Assembly: GCA_949987705.1 (NCBI GenBank)
Contig: OX465286.1
Span: forward strand, 24,012,396 to 24,076,395
DNA: 64,000 nucleotides
Reading direction: 5' to 3'
DNA from: Thereva unica
Lineage: Eukaryota > Arthropoda > Insecta > Diptera > Therevidae
In this document: in pieces, positions 49,797 through 61,296 of the stretch
Position numbering within the stretch: the first letter of the stretch is position 1
Layout: every line of letters starts with the position of its first letter
The notes under the pieces: model-generated
Told to the model about the DNA's origin: nothing
The model's input: only the letters and a program-made list of their open reading frames with translations
Databases searched by the model: none
Program-made: the position numbers and the translations under genes

Positions 49797-50937
49797 TCTC
49801 CTTGACTCTAATTCGTCCGAAGCCGTAGAATAGGGACATGCCCTGCTCTTTCAGCTGCGTGAGCGCCCTCTCGTCAATGCTAAGGGCAAGAGTTTGACCG
49901 TTCTGGTCCACCTTCCTGCCCATCACTTGCCAAGAGTTCACCTCAATTGGCTGGTTCTGTAATTCCAGCCTGCAGAGCACCTGCTCCGGTTCCCTAACAT
50001 CGCTAGGAACCCAGAACGTGATTCGCTTATATTTGGGAAGGTCATTTTCCTCAATTACTCTGAGGTTGGCCCCTTCCCACAACTGAAGCCTGGTGACAGC
50101 ATTTGTCAACCATTGGCTGGTGGGTTCGTTGGCACAGGTGATCTTGATAAGACCCCCTGCCGCCCTTGCACCCAAAAACTGAGGCGGACAATCGCCTTTA
50201 CGACTTTTGTCTACCTCACACAGGATGGCATCGCAGACGGAGGATGATTGCTCCTCTGTCAATTTGCACTCGGGATAGTTGTCCAGGACCACTGCCATGG
50301 TGATCCCAGCTAGCTTATCCCGATATGAGGGTCCTTGCGACTCCCCCTTTTTTTTCTTCTTCTGGGGTCCCTGCCCAGCCGGAGAATCCTCAGACCGCTG
50401 CCGTTTTGGCAGTGCGTCAGTTGGGTCCAGCATAGGACATAGCCCCCTAGAAGTTGTAGGAGTTTGTGCTACCAATTTCTCGGGTCCAGAAACTTCTGGC
50501 AGTCCAGCGGTCGTCCAGGTCTGCTCCTTGGAGCCCCCCGTCCTGACCGCTGTCCTGCCTTGGGTTTGTTGGGAAGGAAGTTCCACATGTGGGACTCGGG
50601 TGTGCTCCGTGGAGCTCCCCAATTCCTCTGCAGCCTTCCTTGCCTTGGCCCTCTTCCTCTTGGCAGCACCGGATTTTTTCTTGCTATGTTGCACGGTCAT
50701 ACCGACAACCTTGGCCGTTATTTCTTCAACAACATTGTCACCAGCTGCCTGGGCCGGTGTTGTTGATTGAGAAGCCGAAGCTTCAGTGCTAGACGAGGTA
50801 CCTCCAAGGAGTTCCCTCTCCAGCTCTGAGCTGATACTTATTGCATCAGACTCACAACCTCTTTCTTCGTCTGGTTTTTTTAAGATTTTTTGGTCCATAA
50901 AGAGTCCCACGAGTATGGCAGGAAAGGGAAGGTCCAT
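49708..50937 (-). CDS. LOA-type LINE ORF1
   Basis: 409 residues. The first half is low-complexity and basic (VQHSKKKSGAAKRKRAKARK). The second half (about 205-380) has YRDKLAGITMAVVLDNYPEC, FLGARAAGGLIKITCANEPT and LPKYKRITFWVPSDV, the pattern of the DUF4780 domain found in ORF1 of LOA and related LINEs, an RNA-binding role. Intact. With ORF2 it makes this the most complete LINE here. Confidence 0.88.
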   Translation of the reverse strand: MDLPFPAILVGLFMDQKILKKPDEERGCESDAISISSELERELLGGTSSSTEASASQSTTPAQAAGDNVVEEITAKVVGMTVQHSKKKSGAAKRKRAKARKAAEELGSSTEHTRVPHVELPSQQTQGRTAVRTGGSKEQTWTTAGLPEVSGPEKLVAQTPTTSRGLCPMLDPTDALPKRQRSEDSPAGQGPQKKKKKGESQGPSYRDKLAGITMAVVLDNYPECKLTEEQSSSVCDAILCEVDKSRKGDCPPQFLGARAAGGLIKITCANEPTSQWLTNAVTRLQLWEGANLRVIEENDLPKYKRITFWVPSDVREPEQVLCRLELQNQPIEVNSWQVMGRKVDQNGQTLALSIDERALTQLKEQGMSLFYGFGRIRVKEIGSKKETPAGSQQREQPQDAGGTVQPATQ

Positions 50938-51270
50938 CCTAACAGAGCCTCCTTATTAGGATAAGGCTATATACAACTGGGTGCGCCCGGTGCCCAGAGG
51001 AGATCGTTAGAGACAGTGCACCACTACCCACTGCCACGCAGCCCTCGACACGATGACATTTACATCTTGGCTTGGTAGGCTTTTAAGGGTCTGCTCCCTA
51101 CTACCGTCGTTAGTTGGTTATCCAGGGGGCACCACGAGGAGGTAACGGTTCGGTTTTGCCCCCCTTTCAGCAGAGGTACTGTTCTTAAATTTGCACAGGT
51201 CGGCCGGACTCAGCTGCTTGTCGTCGGTCACGGTGCCTCCCTTGATAACTGATAACACTATCTCCTCTTG
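50938..51270 (-). other. LOA 5' UTR
   Basis: Non-coding, GC-richer than the flanks. Its outer border with R2 3' UTR sequence is near 51270 and not exactly defined. Confidence 0.55.
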
Positions 51271-51281
51271 CTCTTTCCCAT

Positions 51282-52501
51282 TTAATATTTTAAATGGTTA
51301 ACTAAATCCTTGTTTCTTTTGCACCATCCACCTCTAGCCCCTACAATAAATGGGAGCATGTAGATGTCGCAATCGGGATGTAGTTCCTTGATTTTATTAA
51401 TAAATGGTTGTCCACTGTAAATCGCTTGTTTGTTCTCGTATTGTGCCGAGAGCGAGATGGGCCCTTCCCAGTGAACTGCTACGTCCGCAATGATAACTTT
51501 CCTTCCTTTTTTCAATATTAAATCCGGCTTGTGCAGTCTTCCGTCTTGACTTCTAATATGGGGCTCCTTCGAGACTGTCCATCCGGTTTAGGTGCCTGGT
51601 TTGCTATCATATTAGCGACTCGGTTGTGCCTCACAATTCTTTCCCAGTGAGTCGCTGGGCACTGTTGCAGTATGTGGGACAGAGATTCTACTTTCCAGCG
51701 TCCTGTCCTACATCTTCTTTCCTCCGCTGGAACGTATGGTAGTCCTTTAGTTGGCAGGAGATTTAGTCGGAGATGGTTACTTTTAATATATTCTTCCCCT
51801 GACCAGTATCTGGGAGGGTTGCTTATGTAATTGTAGGATCCCTTAAGATGTTGTACCTCTGTTGTCCCGTTTCCTGAGAATGAATTATTTAATCCTTCTC
51901 TGTAGAAGCTTTTCCTTAAGTTTTTATTTGATGTTTCAGCATTCAGCAGTCCACGAATTCTACCAAGTAGGCAAGGTCTCGCTGCCTCTAACTCCAGACC
52001 GCTATCTTTAAGTCTTTCCATTCTTCCCAGGAGTATTGAAGGAATGGATTCTCTAAAATTGAAAATACCTAGTCTTCCGTACTTCTCCGCTGCATAGAAT
52101 AGATGGTTTGAGGCATGTTCCGGGAGGTGTAGTATTTTCTTCACCGATCGTCTGATCATTTTGTCCATGTTTTTAAGTGTCCGGCTTAGAATGTTTGGAC
52201 GTTGCGCGAAAGCAATGAACCTAGGAATGAGGTGCTTTTTCAACATATACATTTTCTGTTGGGGCTTTAATGGAGCCCTTTGGATTCGCTCTAATTGTGT
52301 GTAAAGGCTTGTAAGGTCTGACGGTATCACTCCCGCCTGGTTAAATTTCATCCCTAGGTATTTCAGTTGTTCATTTATGGTGATGGTTTTGATGCGGTTA
52401 TCCCCCAGTTTTATGGTTGTTTCCGTGTCCGTGAATAACTTTTTCTTGCTAGATACAGTTTTGAGGGTTAGTGATGCACATTTCGCTGCGTTGAGTTCCA
52501 T
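51282..52501 (-). pseudogene. R2 thumb, CCHC finger and restriction-like endonuclease
   Basis: 51518-52501: LKYLGMKFNQAG, thumb KPQQKMYMLKKHLIPRFIAF and RRSVKKILHLPEHASNH, EEYIKSNHLRLNLLPTKG, then CCHC RRCRTGRWKVESLSHILQQC-P with THWERIVRHN. 51282-51515, after a frame change, is the endonuclease: KKGRKVIIADVAVHWEG, then YENKQAIYSGQPF, and the end CKRNKDLVNHLKY. The PD-D/E-x-K type enzyme nicks 28S DNA to prime reverse transcription. Confidence 0.9.
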
Positions 52502-53408
52502 ACCCCTTTTTTTAGAAAATCATCACAAAATTTTAGCATTCTTTCTCCGTCTTCCGACGTGGGGGCGAAAATTACTAAGTTATCGGCATATGCTGGGCAT
52601 CTAATTCGATGAGATTCGTTTAGAGTTATGCCTGAGAATTTATTTATATTAAACAAAAGTTCATCCAATACCGCATTGAAGAGGAAGGGCGACATAGGGT
52701 CTCCTTGTTTGACTGCTCTGTTGATATTGAATGTTCCTAGGTTATCTGAGTTACAGAATAACTCCGTTTTGCACCCTTTATACATTTCATCTATTAGTTT
52801 TGTAGTCTTCTCGGCTATGTTGAGTCGACGGAGAGCTCGATTCACGCTAGCATGTGATACCCTATCAAAAGCTTTGGATATGTCTAGCGTTATCATATTA
52901 AAAGGACAGCCCTTTTTTCTATATTCTTTAATAATGTTCTGGATGGTGATGCAGTTGGCCAGACATCCATCAATTCTCGTAAATCCCCTTTGGAAATTGT
53001 TTATTGGAACTTTTTCTAGCCGCTTATTAATTATTTTGCTCCAGATTCTCAGAAAAACGATGAGATGGTGACTGGCCTCCAGTTATTTGGTAATGTGAGA
53101 TCCGAGTTTGGTTTAGGAATCAGAAGAGTCCGGCTAGTCTTTAATTCGACAGGGATATGTTCCCATAGTAGGCATCCATTATATAATAGTAATAGGGTGT
53201 TTTTATCAATGGTCTTGAGGGATCTGATTGATATTCCGTCAGGTCCTGGAGCCGACGCCTTCTGGGTAGTAATAGCCGCAACCAATTCATCTGAAGTAAT
53301 TGGGGTGCTTATTTCATTTAGTTGCCCTACCGTCTCATAGATGGCAGGTGAGTCGGTAAGAGGATCGGCGTTGAAGATCCCTGCGTATAAACTGCGAAGA
53401 TCATCCAA
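52468..53408 (-). pseudogene. R2 reverse transcriptase palm, active site altered
   Basis: 53049-53408 gives the RT start (KASAPGPDGISIRSLKTIDK, LPNNWRPVTIS). 52468-52896 gives MITLDISKAFDRVSH (first Asp), AVKQGDPMSPFLFNAVLDEL and CPAYADNLVIFA, where the second Asp of the ADD box is Asn. About 150 bp between the two pieces are out of frame. Confidence 0.9.
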
Positions 53409-53512
53409 GTTTGGTCTCGTTTCCTCTGTTTGCGTAAAATTAAGGCCATCCAGCAGCTTCTCAGCAAAAGCTTTCCGGTCTTTATTGAATAATCGTTGGG
53501 CTATTCTATATT

Positions 53513-54197
53513 CTATTCGCCTGTAAGTAGGCTATTTCTTATTGTACTGTTGCCTCTATTTCTATTAATGTTTTTGCCGAATGTGTTTTTGAGGTGCAGG
53601 CATAAATTTTCCAGAGCTTCGATTGCAGCTTCTCTATTGTAGCCTAATAGAGCGCTTTTGGTGGTGGAAGAGATCCCATCATCATTAGTGGCAGTTGGGA
53701 TGTCCGCCAAAGCTCGTCGAATATCGTTGTTGTATCTGCTGACCTCTATCGAGTCCTGTTGAATCTCTGGTCTATTCCTATTCCTAATCTCCTTAAAGTA
53801 TGCAACTTTCCGTTTATAGGAAGTTAACTTTCTTCGTGCGCGAATCGCATCCATAGTTCTTCCAGAAATCGCGTTGCATAAGTGCTGGAGTAACTCTTCT
53901 CCCACGTACGCCGCCTCAGCTTCTGCCAACGCATTCTCTTCATCCTTCGTCCACAATTTCCTGGCTCCTCTAGCTTTTTCTTGGAGCCCAAGGTTGTATT
54001 CTTCTGGATGTGTAAGTTTCATGTGCTGTCGAAGACCCGGGTATGTTTGGAAGGTTCTTGAACACAGCGAAGATGTGTGAGGTATCTTCATCGGCTGCTA
54101 CGCCACGACAATATCTTCTTTGATGCTGCCTAAGTCCCGCCGCTGTTGCGTATGTGTTCCCACATTCGCACTCAAATCTTCTTGGTGACGCTGACAT
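53513..54197 (-). pseudogene. R2 N-terminal zinc fingers and Myb-like domain
   Basis: Two overlapping frames. 53970-54197: a Cys/His finger FECECGNTYATAAGLRQHQR. 53513-54091: a C2H2 finger SLCSRTFQTYPGLRQHMKLT, then a Myb-like stretch RKLWTKDEENALAEAEAAYV ... LCNAISGRTMDAIRARR. These bind 28S DNA in R2 proteins. A one-frame change lies between the fingers near 54060. Confidence 0.87.
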
Positions 54198-54740
54198 GGT
54201 AGAATTTTATTTGCTTACCAGTCTGTTGTATATCTGTTTTCCTTTCACGCCACTGCTATCACGTCTTTGGTGTTTGACGTTCTCTCCCTCGAGTCACCGC
54301 CCACTAACAGTAGACTCCGTTGCGAATCCTGCTATGCAGCTCTTCCTGGTTGTAAATTCTCGAAGAGAATGATTCCCGGAATGAAATTTGCTGCCAATGT
54401 GATGTTCCACGTTGCACAGGTAATTAAAATTGTATTATTTATATAATATAAGGCGGGTCTATCGCGGTAAAACCGACGTAAAGGTAGAATCCGTCAGGTC
54501 TATCAGGGGCTTAGCCCTTAAAGACCAAAGTACCTGCTCACCTGCTTCGGTATGGTAGCCTCCACAGGTGATTAGGACTATTCGCGATAAAGTCTATTTA
54601 AAATAGATTTACGAGCACTCCGCTAAATAATAAAATTATTACGCGTCGTAGCTCCCTTAGCGGGTAAACCAGCGATAACTATTTCCGACCGAATTTAGGT
54701 TGGAGCTTCTGCAAACACGTCCGCACTCAACGAAAACTCG

Positions 54741-54747
<7 letters not shown>

Positions 54748-54779
<32 letters not shown>

Positions 54780-54796
54780 ACTTGAATTTCTTCACT

Positions 54797-54835
<39 letters not shown>

Positions 54836-54846
54836 ACACCCGTTAG

Positions 54847-54888
<42 letters not shown>

Positions 54889-55477
54889 CAAGTCCGTGCC
54901 AGTTCTGAATTGATTGTTAATTGATAGCCGTTATAAATTTATAAAAAAAATTCTTCTTTAGAAAAAAAAACCTTTATAAATTATTAGCAAGAAAGTTCCA
55001 CAATTGGTTACGTAGGCTGCTATCCGGGGAACAGATAAATACAATTTTTATAAAAAAATGTAAAAATCCTATTTACCCAGAACGACTACATAAACCATAT
55101 TATTGTTTCCCAATCAAGCCCGACTATCTCAATTTTCAGAGCCAATCCTTATCCCGAAGTTACGGATCTAATTTGCCGACTTCCCTTACCTACATTATTC
55201 TATCGACTAGAGACTCTTCACCTTGGAGACCAGCTGCGGATATCGGTACGGCCTGTTAAGAAGTTTGCGTGACCCCACCATAAATTTTCAAGGTCCGAGG
55301 AGAAAATATCGACACAGCAGTAAATGCCATGCTCTTCTAGCCCATCTACCATATCTCTCTTCGAAAGACTTCCATGGTAGTACGACTATAAAACAGAAAA
55401 GAAAACTCTTTCGATATCTCTCGACGGCTTCTTTATGGTTGTTTCTGTTACCAGGATGAGCATGAAAGACCATATTT
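54748..55477 (-). rRNA. 28S rRNA fragment, upstream of the R2 site
   Basis: The minus strand ends at 54748 with GGGAGTAACTATGACTCTC, the sequence just upstream of the R2 site. Before it come CACTGGGCAGAAATCACATT and CTTCGGGATAAGGATTGGCTC, conserved 28S stretches, with AT-rich expansion inserts. The upstream break at 55477 is against spacer satellite. Confidence 0.92.
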
Positions 55478-55530
55478 AAGGTTACGAAAATATTAAAAAT
55501 ATTTTTTTTGAAGAACTTTTAGTTACATAC
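55478..55530. repeat. spacer satellite scrap
   Basis: TACGAAAATATTAAAAATAT ... GAACTTTTAGTTACATA, as in the other satellite tracts. Confidence 0.8.
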
Positions 55531-55750
55531 AGTCAGAGTCAAAAGTTTGTATACACCCGACATTTATAACTTCTGAAGTAAAAAACCCCTAAACAGCACA
55601 TAGTAAATTAAATATATTGTAGCACTAATAAATCTTCTATTAAATTCTTTTATTTTTTTACATTGTACAAGTTGGTACTATAAATAGTTCACGTTGAATA
55701 AACAGAAGAAGAAAAAATCATCTGAAAAATGCAGTCAAAAATTAGTATTA
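55531..55750. mobile_element. Tc1/mariner-like end fragment
   Basis: TA followed by CAGTCAGAGTCAAAAGTTTG, a typical Tc1-like terminal inverted repeat. No transposase and no partner end; interrupted by the gypsy piece. Confidence 0.65.
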
Positions 55751-55751
55751 C

Positions 55752-56326
55752 AAGTGGAGCGCCTAAACCAAACGATCATCTCGGTTCTATCAGAACTATC
55801 TATTGACGACCCCCAGAAGTGGTACAAACATGTTCCACGCTTGCAAAGGCTACTTAATTCAACAACTAGTAGAGCTACGGGTCGGACTCCGTTCGAGCTG
55901 TTAATTGGGACAAAGATGCGAAGGCCGGAAGATTGGGATCTGAACGAGGTTTTGAAGGAACAGCTTCGTCTTGAATTTGAGCACAGCCGAGATGATATGA
56001 GACAAAAGGCAAAGAAGCAAATTGAGAAGGTTCAAAAAGAAAACAGGAGATACAGCCTGAGGAAGAGGAAACCAGCGACCAAGTACAACGTTCACGATTT
56101 GGTGGCCATCAAACGAACTCAATTCCTACCGGGGTCCAAGCTATATCCGAAATTTTTGGGCCCTTATGCGATCGCAAAGTTAAAGGAAAGGATAGGAATG
56201 ATGTAAGGAAAGTAGGACAGCATGAAGGACCGAACATAACTAGTGCTGCAGCTGATGGCATAAAGTTTTGGTCGACGATGGAGGAAGGAAGTTCATCTGG
56301 GTCAGATGAAAGTCAGGACGGCCGAG
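55752..56326 (+). pseudogene. gypsy integrase C-terminus (second family)
   Basis: Reading VERLNQTIISVLSELSIDDP, WYKHVPRLQRLLNSTTSRAT, GRTPFELLIGTKMRRPEDWD, then VHDLVAIKRTQFLPGSKLYP and the GPY-like FLGPYAIAKLK. Related to the integrase at 23433-24773 but clearly another family. It ends in an acidic stretch (MEEGSSSGSDESQDGRV) at the LTR. Confidence 0.85.
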
Positions 56327-56508
56327 TGTAGGACAAATTGCAATCACTCATCAGTTGCTGGTGACAGTTCGAAGCGTACGTTAGTGAATTAAGGAAATGT
56401 GTATGAAAAGAAAAAAACGTTTTGAAAATGAATTTACAATAAAACGGAAAAACTAGAATTGCCGGCTTTTTAATCAAAAACCCTGACGAGATCCAAAAAA
56501 TTCCTACA
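56327..56508 (+). repeat. gypsy 3' LTR (second family)
   Basis: 182 bp, TGTAGGA...TCCTACA with inverted ends. It follows the integrase end directly. Confidence 0.82.
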
Positions 56509-57144
56509 TATATAGGAAGTAATCTTAGACGTGAGATGATCTGGATGATCTTATCTCAACATCATGAAAAACATGATAATTATACATACACATAAATAAT
56601 ATCATAACATATTTTTATGATATTATCATCATTGATGATTTTTTTATATAACTCCTTCTTTAATACAAATAATAATATAACTACACATTTGTTAGTTATG
56701 AAAATTATAATATGGTCCATATAGTTCAATTTTATAATATATTTTTAAAGCTTCTCATGCTTATTAAGACATATAGTCTTACTTTTATTATATATATTAT
56801 ACATAGAGATCATTAATGATCTACTTTATATTATAATAATTATAAAAAAAATAACAATGCTTAATACAAATAACATCATAACTAAACATGAAAGTTATAG
56901 TATAGTTCAATTTTATCATCGTTATCATCATTATATATATATAAAGATTATTGATAATTTATATTATAAAAGTTATCGCTTTATTTTATATAAATAACAT
57001 CATATCTAGACCTTTGTTAGCTATGAAAGTTATTTATGTATATATTAATATATTTATATGGTATAGTTCAATATACTTTATATTAATATGGTATAGTTCA
57101 ATATTATTAAAATATATCTTTTATCTTTATAAAAAGATAATTGT
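56509..57144. repeat. rDNA spacer-like AT-rich repeats
   Basis: About 56530-56790 matches 62487-62745 (GATGATCTGGATGATCTTAT ...). Within it, units sharing ACAAATAACATCATA and GAAAGTTATAGTATAGTTCA recur two or three times. No gene. It lies next to the 28S 3' end, as expected for spacer. Confidence 0.75.
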
Positions 57145-57284
57145 GCAGCTGCCAATGCCAAATGCATTGGCAGCTAACACCCGAATCGTCAAGCAAAGGA
57201 TGAGCTTCAGTGGATCGCAGTATGGCAGCTGCTCTACCACTTACAACACCCTGCCCGTTACCACAATTGTCATCAGTAGGGTAA

Positions 57285-57330
<46 letters not shown>

Positions 57331-57969
57331 CATGGGTGAACAATCCAACGCTTGGTGAAGGATCAAAAAGCGACGTCGCTATGAACGCTTGGCCGCCACA
57401 AGTCAGTTATCCCTGTGGTAACTTTTCTGCCACCTCTTGTTAAAAATTCGTTAAACCAAAAGGATCGATAGGCCAAGCTTTTGCTGTCTCTGTGTGTACT
57501 GAACACCGAGATCAAGTCAGCATTTGCCCTTTTGCTCTATGTGTGGTTTCTGTCCGCACTGAGCTGGCCTTGGGACACCTCCGTTATTATTTGAGAGATG
57601 TACCGCCCCAGTCAAACTCCCCACCTGGCAATGTCCTTGAATTGGAGCATACCTGAGTGTAGGAGTTATACCAAATTTCAATTACTTTAATACAAAATTA
57701 TTGTGAAATAATTTAATAAAATTTCATTGTAATTTGTTTGGTATGTATAACAAACTCTTGGTACTTTGATCAAGAAGCTTGCAACAAAACAAAATACCAT
57801 AGAATATATAAATATATTTGTATAATGGCTAAGTTAATGATGCACGTTCCATTTAATCAAGTAAGTAAGGAAACAATAAGAGTACCTAGTGGTATTTCAT
57901 TTTTGATATATAGCCGAAACTATATATCTCCCACTTATGCTACACCTCTTATGTCTCCTTACACTGCCA

Positions 57970-58003
<34 letters not shown>

Positions 58004-58011
58004 GCTAATTA

Positions 58012-58046
<35 letters not shown>

Positions 58047-58065
58047 CTAGTAGATAGGGACAGTA

Positions 58066-58100
<35 letters not shown>

Positions 58101-58122
58101 AAGATGACGAGGCATTTGGCTA
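57145..58122 (-). rRNA. 28S rRNA fragment, R2 site to near the 3' end
   Basis: The minus strand starts TAGCCAAATGCCTCGTCATC at 58122 and goes on through GACCCTGTTGAGCTTGACTC, an AT-rich expansion (about 57660-57840), GACTGGGGCGGTACATCTCTC, TAACTTTTCTGCCACC-region and CATACTGCGATCCACTGAAGC near the 3' end. About 978 bp. The exact 3' end near 57145-57180 is uncertain. Confidence 0.93.
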
Positions 58123-58216
58123 TTTTTTTTTTTTTATAAGTGTTCCCCCTGGGTAGGGGGTTTTTACTTTGTGCCTGTTTGTCAGGCATCACAGCCCATT
58201 CCATCCTTTCCTTAGC

Positions 58217-59061
58217 TCACCCCACTCCTGTTCTATAGGTGACAAATGTTGATCTATTAAAGATCCTAAAACTCCGCTGAGTTCCGATAATTGCCCTAGT
58301 ACTTATTAGGGCCGTATCTTTTTTCCATAATAAATCATGGTGTAAAAGTTCATTAACGGAATCTCTGCTCCAAATCCCTCTCCAGTTAAGCGTTGCAGTG
58401 GCAAACAGAATATTCTGATTACCATATCTGCAGTGTAACTGTTCTTTTATTTCCTCAGTATCATACTTCTTTCTTTTATTAAGATGCATAGCATTCAGAT
58501 TCCAACCATCTGTCACGATCTGAGCGTCTATTACAACCGTCCTGCGACCCAGAGTGGCCACCAAATCGGGCTTCCTAATTCCTTCAGCCGTCCGAAAGGC
58601 CGGGCGCACATTGAGACGCAGGCGACACAGGCAGAGCAGCACAGTTTCTGTGTCTCATGTTTTTTAAGGGAGATCCGCGAATTGCAACGCAGAGCAGGCA
58701 ACACGAATACTGTGCCAGGCGCAGACTTCACGACACTTGTGGATGAGGCACAGAAACTGTGTGATACGGTCTAATAAATCTAGATATTCCTCCATTTCTT
58801 GAAACTATCTAATAAAACTGCTCCCCAATATGCGTAGACAACTGCGTAACGCAGTTTTTTTTCCGTGCTGCTCTGCCCTGCGCTTACTGCGTGACACAGC
58901 TCAATGTGCGCCTTAGCAAACACAGGCTCTTCGTGCGTTACATAACCACGGTTATGCAAACCCCTTTGTATAAATTTCACAACACTGTTGTGTCTTTCTA
59001 TACGAGGTCCATGTGTTCTATGGCACACTTGAACGAGGTGATTCGTTGTTTCGGGAACCAA
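58217..59061 (-). pseudogene. R2 CCHC finger and endonuclease (second lineage)
   Basis: 58780-59061 holds TNHLVQVCHRTHGPRIERHN, the H-x-C end of the CCHC finger, and HNSVVKFIQRGL. 58217-58642 holds the restriction-like endonuclease: GIRKPDLVATLGRRTVVIDA, with the K-PD and D-A acidic sites, then RYGNQNILFATATLNWRGIW. The frame changes between them. Confidence 0.88.
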
Positions 59062-59222
59062 GCAACCCGCTCGGCAAAATCGGTCAATCTCTGGGCGCCA
59101 GACAGTAACTTTGTGGGTTCATAAACCCACCTATGGGAATGTTTCTCTTCCGCCTCCCTGAGACCGTATCCATCCACTAACGTGTGTAATTTCGCCTTCC
59201 AGTGGTTAGCAATGTCTTCTTT

Positions 59223-59922
59223 CTAGGTGATGGTATGACCCCCGATCAGCAGTCGCCTATTGACAGTGTCGTATTCTTTCGCCAAGAAGGTGTCCACCGT
59301 TGCGACTTCTTCCAATCCGGGTAGGTAGATACTATCTAACCTCCTCTTACGGAGCCAGGGAGCTATCCACCGCATTGATGGTATTCCAAGGCCTCCGTGT
59401 TCGGCTTGGGCATGGAAGAAGGCAACGGGAACATCCTTCGGAAGAGCAAGCCACTTACGAACCGCAAATCTGACAATGCGATCCGTTTTAAGCAATCCTC
59501 CGACTGTTACCCTGCCAAGCGTCGCCTTGTGAAACAGCTGTGGCAATAGGACAGTGCGAAGGATATGCAACCGCTGTTGCGGCTTAAGTGGTGCCCTTGT
59601 GACTCTGTCAATTTTCGACTTCAGATCGATAAAGGGTTGATATTTACTTTACTTATTTACTTCTCCCCAGTAAACTGAACCCCCAGATATCGCCACTCTT
59701 CCTTTCTGTTAAGCGCCGGTATGGCGCGGCCGTTTAGACAAAAGGTCAGCTCATCAATCACTGCTTTCTTTTGTTTTGGCTGGCCTTTGACACTGACCGT
59801 CAAGCATTTAGCAGCGTTGAGAACCATACCACAGCTTTTAAGGAATGAGTTGGTGACATCCAAGAGATCCTGAAGACCTCGAGGAGTAGAAGCAAATAAA
59901 ATCATGTCATCAGCAAAAGCGG
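59223..59922 (-). pseudogene. R2 RT palm end and thumb (second lineage)
   Basis: From 59922: TAFADDMILFAS with an intact ADD box, GLQDLLDVTNSFLKSCGMVL, NAAKCLTVSVKG, EEWRYLGVQFTGEK; then 59223-59570 HILRTVLLPQLFHKATLGRV, GGLGIPSMRWIAPWL. A tandem TTTACTTATTTACT near 59645-59660 breaks the frame. Confidence 0.87.
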
Positions 59923-60490
59923 TGTTATATATTTAAATATGGCATTAGACTCACTCCACTGATATTGAGTGCACTGCACTGTTTTTAGTACATTCAACAT
60001 GCATCCAAGCTCGGCAAGGTTCGTTCTTCTTCTGCTTCTTCCGGTGTGTCAAGTCGAAGTTCTCAGAATAAAGTTAAGAAATTGTTATCCCAATAATTGG
60101 CGTTTTATTTAATAAACATAACATATTTTGGCGACGAGGAAAATTTATGAAGCAGTGAAGAGTCAGTGTCATCGCAAGCAAGTGGTTATAAAATGAGTCT
60201 TATCGGGTCTATAGTACATTTCCTACCGGGAGATGACATAAATGAATATGTTGAGCGGTTAGAGGAATTTTTTAAATGTAATGATATAACTGAAGTGAAA
60301 AAAGCATCACTGCTATTACATTAATTGGTCCCGAAGCGTACAAAACGATTAAAACTTAGCGCCAGTATCGCCAGCATCAAAAACATATGCAGAACTTGTG
60401 GCGCAGCTAAAAAGGCTATATGGAACTAAAAAGTTGAGAATAGCCGAACGGTTCAAGTTTTCTCGTGCAATCTAGCAGCCCAAAAGGCGT
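59923..60490 (+). mobile_element. gypsy LTR, PBS and gag start (third family), truncated
   Basis: LTR 59923-60123 (201 bp, TGTTAT...ATAACA). Then TTTTGGCGACGAGGA, a PBS-like stretch. Then gag from ATG at about 60194: SLIGSIVHFLPGDDINEYVE, RLEEFFKCNDITEVKKASLL, broken by a stop. Sequence ends near 60490. The partner LTR is absent. Confidence 0.8.
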
Positions 60491-60861
60491 CGTGGTCATA
60501 CAATGTAGTAATTTTTATAGTAAGAAATATCACCTATTGCTAAGACCATAATTATAAAAAAAACCTCCTACTAATTTTTTTTATAAGAATATATCATAAA
60601 AACTTCAAAATCCCATATCATATTTCTTCAATATATAAATCCTCAAAACATCTCATATCTCTCCAAAAAATCAACCCATCATCAACAATATACTAACATA
60701 ACATATTATTGAACTCCTTTATCACTTTTGGTATAGCCAAAATTAAATGCATCTCAGCTTAACCTAGCTATATAATATAATAGGTTTTACGCATGTATCG
60801 TAATATCGTACATACTCAAAATAGGAAAATGGCTTACCATTTGTGATACCACTTTTTTACT
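60491..60861. other. AT-rich spacer-like sequence
   Basis: No gene or clear repeat seen; runs into the satellite. Confidence 0.5.
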
Positions 60862-61296
60862 AAGTCGTATAGGAAAATTTTTATAATTTATCACTTTTGG
60901 TACCTAATACTAATGTAAAAAATAAAATTTTTATTTTTCATTTCTAATGCAATTATATTACTTTTATGTGCTTAAGGCTACGAAAATATTAAAAATATTT
61001 TTTTTTTTGAAGAACTTTTAGTTACATAGGAAAAAATCTTTGAATATATCATTTTTGATACCAAATTCTATATATGTATGCATATACCTAGTAACATAGG
61101 AACATTTTCATAATTTATCATTTTTGGTACCTAATACTAATGTAAAAAATAAAATTTTTATTTTTCATTTCTAATGCAATTATATCACTTTTGTATGCCT
61201 TAGGCTACGAAAATATTAAAAATATTTTTTTTGAAGAACTTTTAGTTACATAGGAAAATTTTTGAATACATCATTTTTGATACCAAATTCTCTATA
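60862..61296. repeat. rDNA spacer-like satellite
   Basis: About two units of the same satellite as 43377-43795. Confidence 0.88.

Larger units (their letters stand above)
45894..54747 (-). mobile_element. R2 element at the canonical 28S site, with nested LOA LINE
   Basis: 28S flanks both sides: the 3' end meets TAGCCAAATGCC at 45893; the 5' end meets 28S ending ATGACTCTCTTA at 54748, three bases (AGG) short of the usual cut. R2 coding runs 54197 to 51282 in several frames. A LOA LINE fills about 45950-51270 in the 3' UTR. The 5' UTR (54198-54747) has no gene and could hold the HDV-like ribozyme usual for R2; I did not fold it. Confidence 0.88.
58123..59922 (-). mobile_element. second R2 element at the canonical 28S site, 5' part lost
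   Basis: The 3' UTR ends in about 14 A (minus strand) directly against TAGCCAAATGCC, the canonical R2 3' junction. Upstream come endonuclease, CCHC, thumb and the RT palm, cut at 59922 by a gypsy LTR. It differs strongly in protein from the R2 at 45894-54747. Confidence 0.9.

Noticed and set aside
50279..50792. Plus-strand ORFs of up to 163 residues
   Set aside because: They are antisense to LOA ORF1 and have no domain.
57738..58046. 102-residue plus-strand ORF
   Set aside because: It lies antisense to 28S rRNA sequence.
58484..58774. 96-residue plus-strand ORF
   Set aside because: It is antisense to the R2 endonuclease reading.
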